Positions 7,355 through 14,496 of a stretch of 17,267 nucleotides of DNA are shown here, in pieces. The notes under the pieces are model-generated. The model ran no database searches. It worked only from the letters and a program-made list of their open reading frames with translations, and was not told the origin of the DNA. Made by a program: the position numbers and the translations under genes. The stretch is from Burkholderiaceae bacterium (lineage in GTDB: Bacteria > Pseudomonadota > Gammaproteobacteria > Burkholderiales > Burkholderiaceae), in the NCBI GenBank assembly GCA_022701845.1, contig JAKONS010000300.1, forward strand, positions 1 to 17,267. Reading direction: 5' to 3'. Every line of letters begins with the position of its first letter. Positions within the stretch are counted from its first letter, which is position 1.

Positions 7355-7751
7355 ATGAAAACCATAACATCACTCTTGAGCGGCCTGGTCTTCGGTTTTG
7401 GACTGCTGATTTCCGGCATGGCCGACCCGGCGAAGGTCCTTGGGTTTCTCGACCTCGCCGGCGCCTGGGATCCATCGCTGGAGCTGGTCATGCTGGGTGC
7501 CATCGCGGTGGGCATGGTGCCCTTCTACATCGCAGGCCGTAGTCGTGCATCCCTTCTGGGCGAGCCCGTGCGACTGCCTTCCAACCGACAAATCGATAGG
7601 AGACTCGTTGTCGGCGCTTGCCGGGTTTTGCCCCGGCCCGGCGCTGGTCGCGCTCGGCATGGGTGAGTTGAAAGCAGTGGGTTTCGTGGGCGCCATGCTG
7701 ATGTGCATGGCTGCCTTCGCCTTTTTCGAATGGCGCTCGAACCGGCGATGA
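7355..7751 (+). pseudogene. YeeE/YedE-family transporter, second half, frameshifted by a small deletion
   Basis: ATG 7355 has GAGG 6 bp upstream. The product begins like the second YedE/DUF6691 protein: [27 protein letters not shown], then LLGEPVRLPSNRQIDRRLVVGA. At about 7613-7620 the family continuation (roughly a FGxGWG segment) is missing and the match resumes one frame over with LAGFCPGPALVALGMGELKAVGF, ending at 7751. The frame change implies a loss of 20 or 23 bp (a number congruent to 2 mod 3). As written the gene cannot make the whole protein; the unshifted frame runs to a stop at 7666. A sequencing error is unlikely to delete several codons, so this looks like a true lesion. Confidence 0.75.
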
Positions 7752-7838
7752 ATCACAAGTCTAATGACCGGAAAAACCGATAGATATAAGAAAAACAACC
7801 TGTTTGATTTATAAGTTTGATCGTTTCACAGTGGAGGC

Positions 7839-8984
7839 ATGAACTATCCACGTGACTTGAAGCAGCAGGCCAATGCCACATCGCATGGAGCTCCCGCGGT
7901 ACATCGCACCCATGGCGCAGGCCTTGCAGGCCGCGCACAGGCGGTGCTCCCCGGTCTGCTATTGACCGCACTCATCGCCTTTGCCTCCATCCAACTGGGC
8001 AAGCTCGGCTGGCTGCAGAGCAACGGCATCAGCGCGCTGACCCTCGCCATCGTGCTCGGCATGGTGGTCGGCAACACCGTTTATTCCCGCATCGGCGCGG
8101 CGGCGGGTGATGGCGTTACTTTTTCCAAGGCAAGCCTGCTGCGCCTGGGCATCATCCTGTACGGCTTGCGGCTGACTTTTCAGGACATCGGCAACGTCGG
8201 CTGGACCGGTGTCGCCATCGACGCTACGGTGCTCTGCAGCACCTTCGGCCTGGCTTGTTTCCTGGGCACCCGGGTGTTCGGCCTGGACCGCAAGACGGCC
8301 ATGCTGATCGGCGCGGGCAGCTCGATCTGCGGGGCCGCAGCGGTGATGGCGGCCGAGCCGGTGGTGCGCGGCCGGGCCGAGCAGGTGATGGTGGCGGTCG
8401 CCACGGTGGTGGTCTTCGGCACCCTGGCGATCTTTCTGTACCCGGTGCTCTACCACCTCAACGCGCAGTACGGTTTCATCAGCCTGTCTCCGACCACCTA
8501 CGGTGTGTATGCAGGCTCGACCATCCACGAGGTGGCCCAGGTGGTGGCCGCCGGCCGCGCCATCGGTCAGGAAGCGGCCAACACCGCCGTCATCGCCAAG
8601 ATGGTCCGCGTGATGATGCTGGCACCGTTCCTCATCATCCTGTCGGCCTGGCTGGCCCGTTCGCCGGAACATCAGCAAAGCCTGGCCGCCGAGGGTCACA
8701 CCGGCAAGAAGGGCGGCATCGTGATCCCGTGGTTCGCCCTGGGATTCGTGGCGGTCGCCGGCCTCAACTCGTTGGCTCTTCTGCCGGCATCGGTGGTGAG
8801 CCACGTCACCGACATCGACACCGTCCTGCTCGCCATGGCCATGGCCGGGCTGGGCCTGACCACCCATGTGTCGGCCATTCGCAAAGCCGGCGTCAAGCCG
8901 CTCGCACTGGCCGCCGTGCTGTTCGTGTGGCTCGTGTGCGGCGGGTTCGCCATCAACGCAGGTATCACCTACTTACTTAAATAA
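7839..8984 (+). CDS. YeiH-family putative sulfate exporter
   Basis: This 381-residue polytopic inner-membrane protein belongs to the PSE/YeiH family (PF03601). After a hydrophilic 30-residue N-terminus come about ten hydrophobic segments. Family landmarks are ALTLAIVLGMVVGN, LLRLGIILYGLRLTFQDIG, the signature MLIGAGSSICGAAAVMAAEP, and GVYAGSTIHEVAQVVAAG. Members are proposed to move sulfate or sulfur anions across the inner membrane; here it would serve sulfite oxidation or taurine/sulfonate breakdown (inference). GGAGG ends only 1 bp before ATG 7839, unusually close, but no better start exists before the first membrane segment. The short AT-rich leader (7752-7838) contains the small palindrome AAACA-ACC-TGTTT at 7794-7806. 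It precedes the ECF-type promoter of the sulfite cluster. Confidence 0.9.
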   Translation: MNYPRDLKQQANATSHGAPAVHRTHGAGLAGRAQAVLPGLLLTALIAFASIQLGKLGWLQSNGISALTLAIVLGMVVGNTVYSRIGAAAGDGVTFSKASLLRLGIILYGLRLTFQDIGNVGWTGVAIDATVLCSTFGLACFLGTRVFGLDRKTAMLIGAGSSICGAAAVMAAEPVVRGRAEQVMVAVATVVVFGTLAIFLYPVLYHLNAQYGFISLSPTTYGVYAGSTIHEVAQVVAAGRAIGQEAANTAVIAKMVRVMMLAPFLIILSAWLARSPEHQQSLAAEGHTGKKGGIVIPWFALGFVAVAGLNSLALLPASVVSHVTDIDTVLLAMAMAGLGLTTHVSAIRKAGVKPLALAAVLFVWLVCGGFAINAGITYLLK

Positions 8985-8994
8985 AGGCGGGCCT

Positions 8995-9020
8995 GGAATA
9001 AGCGCCACTCCAGCGACGTC
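8995..9020 (+). promoter_or_regulatory. ECF-sigma-type promoter of the sulfite-oxidation cluster
   Basis: GGAATA at 8995-9000 and CGTC at 9017-9020 are separated by exactly 16 bp, the arrangement typical of ECF sigma promoters (GGAA-type -35, CGTC -10). The same hexamer-spacer-tetramer, and even the following AG, recurs upstream of the sigma operon at 17052-17027. A start site near 9027 would give a leader of about 30 nt to the beta-propeller ATG at 9058. Confidence 0.7.
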
Positions 9021-9057
9021 AACACCCTTGACCGAACCATCCAAATCGAAAGACCCC

Positions 9058-10089
9058 ATGAAAAAAACCATCCTCGCCCTGTCCATGTGCCTCGCCGCAG
9101 CCGGCATCACCACCGCTCCGGCAGCCTTTGCCGCCGCGCCCGCCGAAGCCGCCGCATCCACCCGCTGGACCTTCGACGGCAGCATCCACAACAACTCGCT
9201 CGCGCTGAGCCCTGACGAAAACACCGCCGTGGTGTCGTACAGCGAGCGCCCCGACGTTGTCGTCTACAACCTCAGGACCGGCAAGGTGCGTGCGGTGTTG
9301 CACGGCTTCGTCACGCCGCGCAACATCGTCTTCGAGCCGACCGGCAAGGCGTTCTACATCTCCGACAGCAGCCTGGGCACCGTCGCCCGCATCGACACGG
9401 CCAGCCTGAAGACCGTCTCCACCCTGCCAGCCGGCCCGGGCGCCTTCGGCACGGTGCTCAGCAAGGACGGCTCGACGATCTACGTCAACAACCAGGCCGC
9501 CAGCACCGTGACCCGCTTCGACCTCACCAGCGGCCAGCCGCGTGCGGTGGTGACCGGCTTCGCCCAGCCGCGCCAGGGCGTGCGCCTCAGCCCGGACGGC
9601 GCGTCGCTCTACGTGACCAACTTCCTCGGCGACAAGATCACCATCGTCAACACAACGACGAACAAGATCGATGGCGAGATCACAGGCTTCAACAAGCTGC
9701 GCGCCATCTCGGTCACCGCCGACGGCAAGACCATCTTCGCGGCCAACAGCGGCAGCAACACCATCGCGGTGGTGGATGTCGAAAAACGCGCCATCGAATC
9801 CACCATCGCGGTCGGCAAGGACCCCTACGGCGCGGCGCTGACGCCGGACGGCAAGCATGTCTATGCCGGCAACCTGGGCGACAACTCGCTGTCGGTGATC
9901 GACGTCGCAAGCAAGGCCGTCACCGCCACCATCACCGGCTTCAAGGAGCCGCGCCAGGCCATCGTTTTCACCCGTGACGGCAAGCTGGCCTACGTGCTGA
10001 ATGAAGACCTGAGCCTGGCCAAGGTGGACCTGGCAGCAAACAGCGTCGAATCGACGATTGCGGCACCGGCCGCGCCGATGAAGAAGTGA
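9058..10089 (+). CDS. Periplasmic seven-bladed YVTN/YncE-type beta-propeller protein
   Basis: The 343-residue protein has a Sec signal peptide (about 1-25, ending AAFA). The rest divides into seven repeats of about 42 residues, each built as (P)R-x-(V/A)-x(S/T)xDG(K/T)xx(Y/F)VxN....S(T/V)xxxD, then TGF or VG at the blade edge: a complete propeller. Typical blades are at about 140-180 (LSPDGASLYVTNFLGDKITI) and 225-265 (LTPDGKHVYAGNLGDNSLSV). No catalytic residues are evident. YncE-like propellers usually bind partners or ligands. As first gene of the cluster, 5 bp ahead of the AcfC-like gene, it may be a periplasmic scaffold or sensor (inference). The start follows from the signal peptide; an upstream in-frame extension overlaps YeiH and is rejected. 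Confidence 0.85.
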   Translation: MKKTILALSMCLAAAGITTAPAAFAAAPAEAAASTRWTFDGSIHNNSLALSPDENTAVVSYSERPDVVVYNLRTGKVRAVLHGFVTPRNIVFEPTGKAFYISDSSLGTVARIDTASLKTVSTLPAGPGAFGTVLSKDGSTIYVNNQAASTVTRFDLTSGQPRAVVTGFAQPRQGVRLSPDGASLYVTNFLGDKITIVNTTTNKIDGEITGFNKLRAISVTADGKTIFAANSGSNTIAVVDVEKRAIESTIAVGKDPYGAALTPDGKHVYAGNLGDNSLSVIDVASKAVTATITGFKEPRQAIVFTRDGKLAYVLNEDLSLAKVDLAANSVESTIAAPAAPMKK

Positions 10090-10094
10090 GCACC

Positions 10095-10874
10095 ATGAAA
10101 GTCCATCCGAGATCTTTCGTGCGAGGACTGCTGACGACGGTCGCCCTGGCCGTTGCGGCTGCTGCTCCTGCGTGGGCTGCAACCCTCAATGTCTATGGCC
10201 CTGGTGGACCGGCTCCGGCCATGAAGGAGGCCGCGCAGACCTTCGGTGCTCAACGTGGCATCGAGGTCAACGTCACCGCCGGCCCCACGCCTCAATGGGC
10301 GGACAAGGCGAAGCAGGACGCCGACGTGGTTTTCAGCGGCGCCGAAAACATGATGAGCGACTTCGCCAAGGCACTGCCCGGCGCATTCGATCTGCACGCT
10401 GCGGAGCCCTTGTACCTGCGCCCTGCAGCCATTCTGGTGCGCCCCGGCAACCCGAAGCACATCCAGGGATTTCGCGACCTGCTCAAGCCCGGCATCAAGG
10501 TGATGGCGGTCGCCGGCGCGGGCCAGACCGGCTTGTGGGAAGACGTGGCAGGACGTACGGGCGACATCGGCCTGGTGCGCGCCTTTCGCAAGAACCTGAC
10601 GTTGCCGGAAGCGCCGAACAGCGCCGAAGCGCGCAAGCAATGGACGCAGCAGCCCGACATCGATGCCTGGCTGATCTGGAACATCTGGCAGGTGTCCAAC
10701 CCTGACCTGGCGCAGCTGGTGGAGATGGACGAGCCGTTCCGTATCTACCGCGACGTCGGTGTGGTGCTGACCCACCGCGCCGCCAACGATGCCCAGGCTC
10801 AGGCTTTCGTGGACTATCTGAAGTCGCCAGCCGGCCAGGCAATCTTTGTGAAGTGGGGCTGGAAGGCACCCTGA
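10095..10874 (+). CDS. AcfC-like periplasmic substrate-binding protein
   Basis: This 259-residue secreted protein has a signal peptide ending at AWA (about residue 28). The mature start is LNVYGPGGPAPAMKEAA, then WADKAKQDADVVFSGAE, EPLYLRPAAILVRPGNPKHI and a VAGAGQTGLWEDV segment. These match AcfC ('accessory colonization factor'), a branch of the periplasmic-binding fold related to sulfate/molybdate-binding proteins. No ABC permease or ATPase genes accompany it, so it more likely binds an oxyanion for sensing or delivery than for import (inference). A GTG at 10086 could add three residues; ATG 10095 has a GAAG-type site at better spacing. It is co-directional with and tightly spaced to the propeller gene. 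Confidence 0.85.
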   Translation: MKVHPRSFVRGLLTTVALAVAAAAPAWAATLNVYGPGGPAPAMKEAAQTFGAQRGIEVNVTAGPTPQWADKAKQDADVVFSGAENMMSDFAKALPGAFDLHAAEPLYLRPAAILVRPGNPKHIQGFRDLLKPGIKVMAVAGAGQTGLWEDVAGRTGDIGLVRAFRKNLTLPEAPNSAEARKQWTQQPDIDAWLIWNIWQVSNPDLAQLVEMDEPFRIYRDVGVVLTHRAANDAQAQAFVDYLKSPAGQAIFVKWGWKAP

Positions 10875-10890
10875 AATTTCCTGCCTTCCA
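10860..10890 (+). promoter_or_regulatory. Intercistronic hairpin between the acfC-like gene and sorA
   Basis: TGGAAGGCA (10860-10868) pairs perfectly with TGCCTTCCA (10882-10890) across a 13-nt loop that contains the stop codon of the AcfC-like gene. Five A and the sorA ribosome-binding site (AGGAGA) follow, with no U-tract. It is more likely an mRNA-stability or processing element, or a partial attenuator, than a full terminator. Confidence 0.4.
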
Positions 10891-10912
10891 TAAAAACAGG
10901 AGACAAGACCCG

Positions 10913-12157
10913 ATGAAAAACGACATTTCCGCAAATCCTGCCGCAGGTCGCAGGCGATTCGTACGGCAAACAGGGCTGCTGGCCCTGGCGGCATCGCCAC
11001 TGGCTGCGCTCGCCGCTCGGGACACTGGCGAAGGCGTCAGTTTTGCGGCGGGCCCGCGTCCGCTGGTGAAATATCCACAGAAGCGGCCTCTGATCCGGGT
11101 GACCACCAGGCCGCCGCACCTAGAGACGCCGTTCGAGGCTTTCAACGAAGGCCCGATCACCGCCAACGATGCCTTCTTCGTGCGGTACCACTTGGCCAAC
11201 ATTCCGCTTTCGGTCGATCCGGCGACCTACCGGCTGGCGGTCAAGGGTTTCGTGGACAAACCCCTGAGCCTGTCGCTGGCAGAACTGAAGGCTCTGGCGC
11301 AGCCGGTGGAAGTAGTCGCGGTCAACCAGTGTTCCGGCAACAGCCGGGGTTTTTCGTCGCCGCGAGTGTTCGGCGCCCAACTCGCCAACGGCGCCATGGG
11401 CAATGCGCGCTGGGTCGGCGTGCCGCTGCGCAAGGTGCTCGAAAAAGCCGGCGTCAAGGCCGGTGCGAAGCAGGTCACCTTCAACGGGCTGGACACGCCG
11501 GTGCTGCCCGCCACTTCCGATTTCCGCAAGGCGCTGGACATCGACCACGCCCTGCAGGACGAGCCGCTGCTGGCCTGGGCCATGAACGGCCAGGACCTGC
11601 CGTTTCTCAACGGCTACCCGGTCAAGCTCATCGTGCCGGGCTACTTCGGCACCTACTGGGTCAAGCACCTGTCCGAGATTGAGGTGATCGACCATGTCTT
11701 CGACGGCCACGACGCGTTGTTCATGACCACCGCCTACCGGGTGCCGGACAACGACTGCCAATGCGTCGCGCCGGGTTCGGCCGCGGCGAAGACCCGGCCG
11801 ATTTCCACGCTGCCGGTGCGCAGTTTCATCACCAGCGTGTCGGCCGGCGGCGTGCTGCCGGTGGCCCGCCCGGTCGAGCTGAAAGGCATCGCCTTCGACA
11901 GCGGCGCGGGCATCGACAAGGTCGAGGTTTCGGTGAATGGCGGCCAGAGCTGGCAGGTCGCGAACCTGGGCCAGGACCTGGGCCGGTTCTCGTTTCGGGA
12001 ATGGCGGCTGCCGGTGCGTTTCGCCTCCAGAGGCAAGGCCGTGCTGATGGTCAGGGCGACCAACCGCAAGGGCGAAGGCCAGCCGGCCACAGCCGACTGG
12101 AACCCCGCCGGATACCGCCGCCATGTGGTCGAGTCCACCCCCATCGTCATCGCCTGA
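10913..12157 (+). CDS. sorA: SorA, molybdopterin-containing sulfite dehydrogenase catalytic subunit
   Basis: SorA oxidises sulfite to sulfate in the periplasm and passes two electrons to a cytochrome c partner. The 414-residue protein begins with a twin-arginine signal (GRRRFVRQTGLLALAASPL, residues 12-30), consistent with export after cofactor insertion. FFVRYHLA (about 88-95) and VNQCSGNSRG, with Cys140 as the molybdenum ligand, are diagnostic of the sulfite oxidase fold. The C-terminal Mo-co dimerisation domain runs from about 290 and includes VEVSVNGGQSWQVA. The ATG at 10913 has AGGAGA upstream. The sorB start is 10 bp after its stop, so the two subunits are co-translated. The NQCSG motif and adjacent heme subunit favour SorAB over SoxCD or YedY. 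Confidence 0.92.
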   Translation: MKNDISANPAAGRRRFVRQTGLLALAASPLAALAARDTGEGVSFAAGPRPLVKYPQKRPLIRVTTRPPHLETPFEAFNEGPITANDAFFVRYHLANIPLSVDPATYRLAVKGFVDKPLSLSLAELKALAQPVEVVAVNQCSGNSRGFSSPRVFGAQLANGAMGNARWVGVPLRKVLEKAGVKAGAKQVTFNGLDTPVLPATSDFRKALDIDHALQDEPLLAWAMNGQDLPFLNGYPVKLIVPGYFGTYWVKHLSEIEVIDHVFDGHDALFMTTAYRVPDNDCQCVAPGSAAAKTRPISTLPVRSFITSVSAGGVLPVARPVELKGIAFDSGAGIDKVEVSVNGGQSWQVANLGQDLGRFSFREWRLPVRFASRGKAVLMVRATNRKGEGQPATADWNPAGYRRHVVESTPIVIA

Positions 12158-12167
12158 GGTGCCCACC

Positions 12168-12833
12168 ATGAAACGTCTGGCCCGTCTCGCCCCGACCGCC
12201 TTCGCGGCTTTCGTATTCACCAGTTTCGGCGCCGCCGCCGCGCCGCCGGACATCCAGCTGCAGCCCGACACCTCGAAGCTGCGTACCTCGAAGCTGCCCG
12301 GGTTCGCCATCGCGATGCAGAAATGCGCCATCTGTCATTCGGCCGACTACGTGAGTTACCAGCCGCCCGGTATGAACCAGATGCAGTGGACCGCCGAAAT
12401 GGCCAAGATGCAGCACACCTATGGCGCGCCCATCAGCGACACCGAGGTCAAGCAGATCGGCGCGTACCTGGCGGTGGCGTACGGTTCTGCAAAGGCCGAC
12501 GACCCGGCCATCGTCGCCGCGTCGGCTGCGGAGCCGGTTGCACCTGCGCCGTCCAGCGCGCCTGCCCCATCGCCTGGGGCAAAGGTGGATGTGCAGGCCC
12601 TGCTGGCCAATAACGCCTGCCTCAGCTGCCACGGCCTGACGCAGAAGATCGTCGGCCCCGGTTATCACGAGGTCGCCGAGAAATACAAGTCCGATCCTCA
12701 GGCGCAAAACCGGCTCGAAGCCAGTATCCGCGTGGGCGGCAGCGGCAAATGGGGCAGCGTGCCGATGCCGCCTTTCGCCGCCCTGAAGCCGGACGAGGTG
12801 AAGGCGCTCGCTGCCTTCGTGCTCAAGCAATAG
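12168..12833 (+). CDS. sorB: SorB-like cytochrome c subunit, di-heme form
   Basis: The 221-residue secreted protein has a signal peptide of about 25 residues. It then has two c-type heme sites: CAICH (Cys53, Cys56, His57) and CLSCH (Cys151, Cys154, His155). The first half (about 26-110) matches SorB, the mono-heme partner of SorA. An Ala/Pro-rich linker (about 118-138) joins it to a second domain resembling cytochrome c551/c552, with GSVPMPPF and Met200 as probable axial ligand. Classical SorB has one heme, so this looks like a fusion of SorB with its electron acceptor. It would carry electrons from SorA towards the respiratory chain or the HiPIP. The start at 12168 has GAGGTG about 8 bp upstream. 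Confidence 0.88.
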   Translation: MKRLARLAPTAFAAFVFTSFGAAAAPPDIQLQPDTSKLRTSKLPGFAIAMQKCAICHSADYVSYQPPGMNQMQWTAEMAKMQHTYGAPISDTEVKQIGAYLAVAYGSAKADDPAIVAASAAEPVAPAPSSAPAPSPGAKVDVQALLANNACLSCHGLTQKIVGPGYHEVAEKYKSDPQAQNRLEASIRVGGSGKWGSVPMPPFAALKPDEVKALAAFVLKQ

Positions 12834-12875
12834 GCCGAACCGTTTCATACGTTTCCCACCCCACGAAGCAAAAAA

Positions 12876-13196
12876 ATGAACAACACCCCACGTCGAATCT
12901 TCCTGCTCCAGGCCATAGCCGGCGCCTCCGCGCTGGCGGCCGCCACTGTCCACGCGCAGGCCGCCAAACCCATGCTCGCGGAGACCGATCCGCAGGCCGT
13001 GGCACTGGGCTACAAAGCCGACACCACAAAGGTTGACGGAAAAAAATACCCCAACCATGCGGCCAGCCAAAACTGCGGCAATTGCCAGCTTTTCCAGGGT
13101 TCGGCCAAGGACAGCGCCGGGGCTTGCCCGCTCTTTGCAAGCAAACAGGTCGCGGCAGCCGGCTGGTGCAGTGCCTGGAACAAGAAGGCCGGCTGA
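12876..13196 (+). CDS. High-potential iron-sulfur protein (HiPIP)
   Basis: The 106-residue protein has a twin-arginine signal (RRIFLLQAIAGASAL, residues 6-20). The mature domain carries the four [4Fe-4S] cysteines Cys67, Cys70, Cys84 and Cys98 in the HiPIP pattern CxxC-x13-C-x13-C (NCGNCQLF, GACPLF, GWCSAW). HiPIPs are one-electron carriers in the periplasm. Next to SorAB it is a plausible acceptor for sulfite-derived electrons, parallel to or replacing soluble cytochrome c (inference). It follows sorB by 42 bp with no evident promoter between them. Confidence 0.93.
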   Translation: MNNTPRRIFLLQAIAGASALAAATVHAQAAKPMLAETDPQAVALGYKADTTKVDGKKYPNHAASQNCGNCQLFQGSAKDSAGACPLFASKQVAAAGWCSAWNKKAG

Positions 13197-13200
13197 CGGC

Positions 13201-13806
13201 ATGGCGGCCGGGCCGCGCATCTTCCGGTACGTCGTCCGGCAGGATCGCGGCGGCTCGCCCAATCCTTTCCACGGCTGGTGTTCGCTCGCGGTCTGCAAAC
13301 CGCAGATCCGCCGCAGCGCCAGGCCCGGCGACTGGGTCGTCGGCCTGCGCAGTCGCCACAACGACCAGGTCATCCACGTCATGCGCATCGACGAGGTGAT
13401 GCCGCTCGGCGATTACTGGGCAGACCCGCGTTTTGTCGCCAAGCGCCCCGGCGGCGACGGACCGCCCGACAACTTCTACCGCGCGATGACCGACGGCTCG
13501 ATCCAGCGGGTAGCCAATCCCCTGCACGACGACAAGGAAGCCTCACGTGACATCGCGGGTCTCAACGCCCTGGTGTCATGGCATTTCTGGTACTTCGGCG
13601 ACCAGAGTCCGCCCTTGCCGAATGAGTTGGTGCACCTGGTGCATTCAGGCCAGGGCCACGCGTTGCACCTGCGTCGGCGGGCGGACGATGTCGCCGTGCT
13701 GGAGCACTGGCTGGGCCACTGGCCGATGGGGCGCAACGGCGAGCCCGTCGATGTCTGGCGGCCGCGCGTGGCCGCCGGGAAACGGGCGCCAAGCCGCAGC
13801 GCCTGA
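13201..13806 (+). CDS. Nmad2-family protein (putative nucleotide modification associated domain)
   Basis: The 201-residue protein has no signal peptide. Its opening FRYVVRQDRGGSPNPFHGWC, then KPQIRRSARPGDWVVGLRS, HVMRIDEVMPLGDYWADPRF and the later VSWHFWYFGDQSPPLP, match the Nmad2 family as I recall it. That domain was defined computationally from phage and bacterial loci with modified nucleotides, and its biochemical activity is unproven. The start at ATG 13201 is 4 bp after the HiPIP stop, so the gene is translationally linked to a periplasmic redox operon, an odd setting for a cytoplasmic nucleic-acid-related protein. An upstream frame extension to 13033 lies over the HiPIP gene and is rejected. 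Confidence 0.78.
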   Translation: MAAGPRIFRYVVRQDRGGSPNPFHGWCSLAVCKPQIRRSARPGDWVVGLRSRHNDQVIHVMRIDEVMPLGDYWADPRFVAKRPGGDGPPDNFYRAMTDGSIQRVANPLHDDKEASRDIAGLNALVSWHFWYFGDQSPPLPNELVHLVHSGQGHALHLRRRADDVAVLEHWLGHWPMGRNGEPVDVWRPRVAAGKRAPSRSA

Positions 13807-13836
13807 TATGTGTTTTCCTTCGAATTTTTTCTCCTG

Positions 13837-14478
13837 ATGTCCATCATGACCATCCACCCCTTCGCCGCGGCGGCACTCGCCATTGCCATGACATCCTGCC
13901 TGTCGACCGCATTTGCGCATGGTGCCGACGGTGCTGCCGCGGCCTCGTCCGGCGGTAGCAACCTGCTCGTGCAGGGCGGGCAATTGGGCAAAGCCGTTTT
14001 CCCCGACGGCAACACCGCCAGGGGTGGCCAGGGCCAGCCGGTGGATGGCATCGAGGGTTCGAGCCAGGAGATGCTCAAGACCCACTTCCACGCTCACCTG
14101 GCCATCTTCTACAAGGGCGAACAGATCGCGGTGCCGCGCGGTATCGGCATCATCGCGCCGCTGCGCATCGAGCATGGTTTTGTCGGTGGTGGCCAGGGCT
14201 TCTACTGGCTGCATACACACGATGCCAGCGGCATCCTGCATGTCGAATCACCGAACGACCGGGTGTACACGCTGGGCAATTTCTTCGATGTCTGGGGGCA
14301 GCCGCTGTCGGCGGAAAACGTGGCCGGGCTCAAGGGCGCATTGCGGGTGTATGTCAACGGGAAGGTGCAGTTCGCGCCGGTGCGTGACATTTCCCTGAAG
14401 CCGCACGATCAGATCGCGCTGGTGATCGGGCAACCCTCGGTGGTTCCGGTGACGTATACGTTCCCCGACGGACTGTGA
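13837..14478 (+). CDS. Secreted His-rich protein of unknown function
   Basis: The 213-residue protein starts with a hydrophobic signal segment ending near STAFA (about 27); a cysteine at 21 also leaves a weak lipobox possibility. Numbered from ATG 13837, the mature part has HFHAHLAIF (His83, His85, His87), FYWLHTHDASGILHVESP (His126, His128, His135) and YTLGNFFDVWGQPL. This His cluster could form a metal site, perhaps copper (inference). I have seen similar sequences only as uncharacterised proteins and give no function. The start is uncertain among ATG 13837, ATG 13846 and GTG 13810; none has a clear ribosome-binding site. It lies 30 bp after the Nmad2 gene, the likely last gene of the cluster, and converges with a methyltransferase gene. 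Confidence 0.75.
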   Translation: MSIMTIHPFAAAALAIAMTSCLSTAFAHGADGAAAASSGGSNLLVQGGQLGKAVFPDGNTARGGQGQPVDGIEGSSQEMLKTHFHAHLAIFYKGEQIAVPRGIGIIAPLRIEHGFVGGGQGFYWLHTHDASGILHVESPNDRVYTLGNFFDVWGQPLSAENVAGLKGALRVYVNGKVQFAPVRDISLKPHDQIALVIGQPSVVPVTYTFPDGL

Positions 14479-14496
14479 AGTGCCGGGCGCTGTCGC

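Noticed and set aside
7959..8867. Long minus-strand open frame opposite the YeiH gene
   Set aside because: His/Gly/Asp-rich composition without motifs; it is a high-GC shadow of the recognised membrane protein.
8866..9057. Upstream extension of the beta-propeller protein
   Set aside because: It overlaps YeiH and would bury the signal peptide and the ECF-type promoter inside coding sequence.
9019..10182. 387-codon minus-strand frame opposite the beta-propeller
   Set aside because: Low-complexity Arg/Gly/Val-rich translation, no start signal and no family; the plus strand encodes a clear seven-blade propeller.
11120..13388. Two 400-codon minus-strand frames opposite sorA, sorB and HiPIP
   Set aside because: They mirror genes with diagnostic cofactor motifs and are rich in Arg, Gly and His with no domain.
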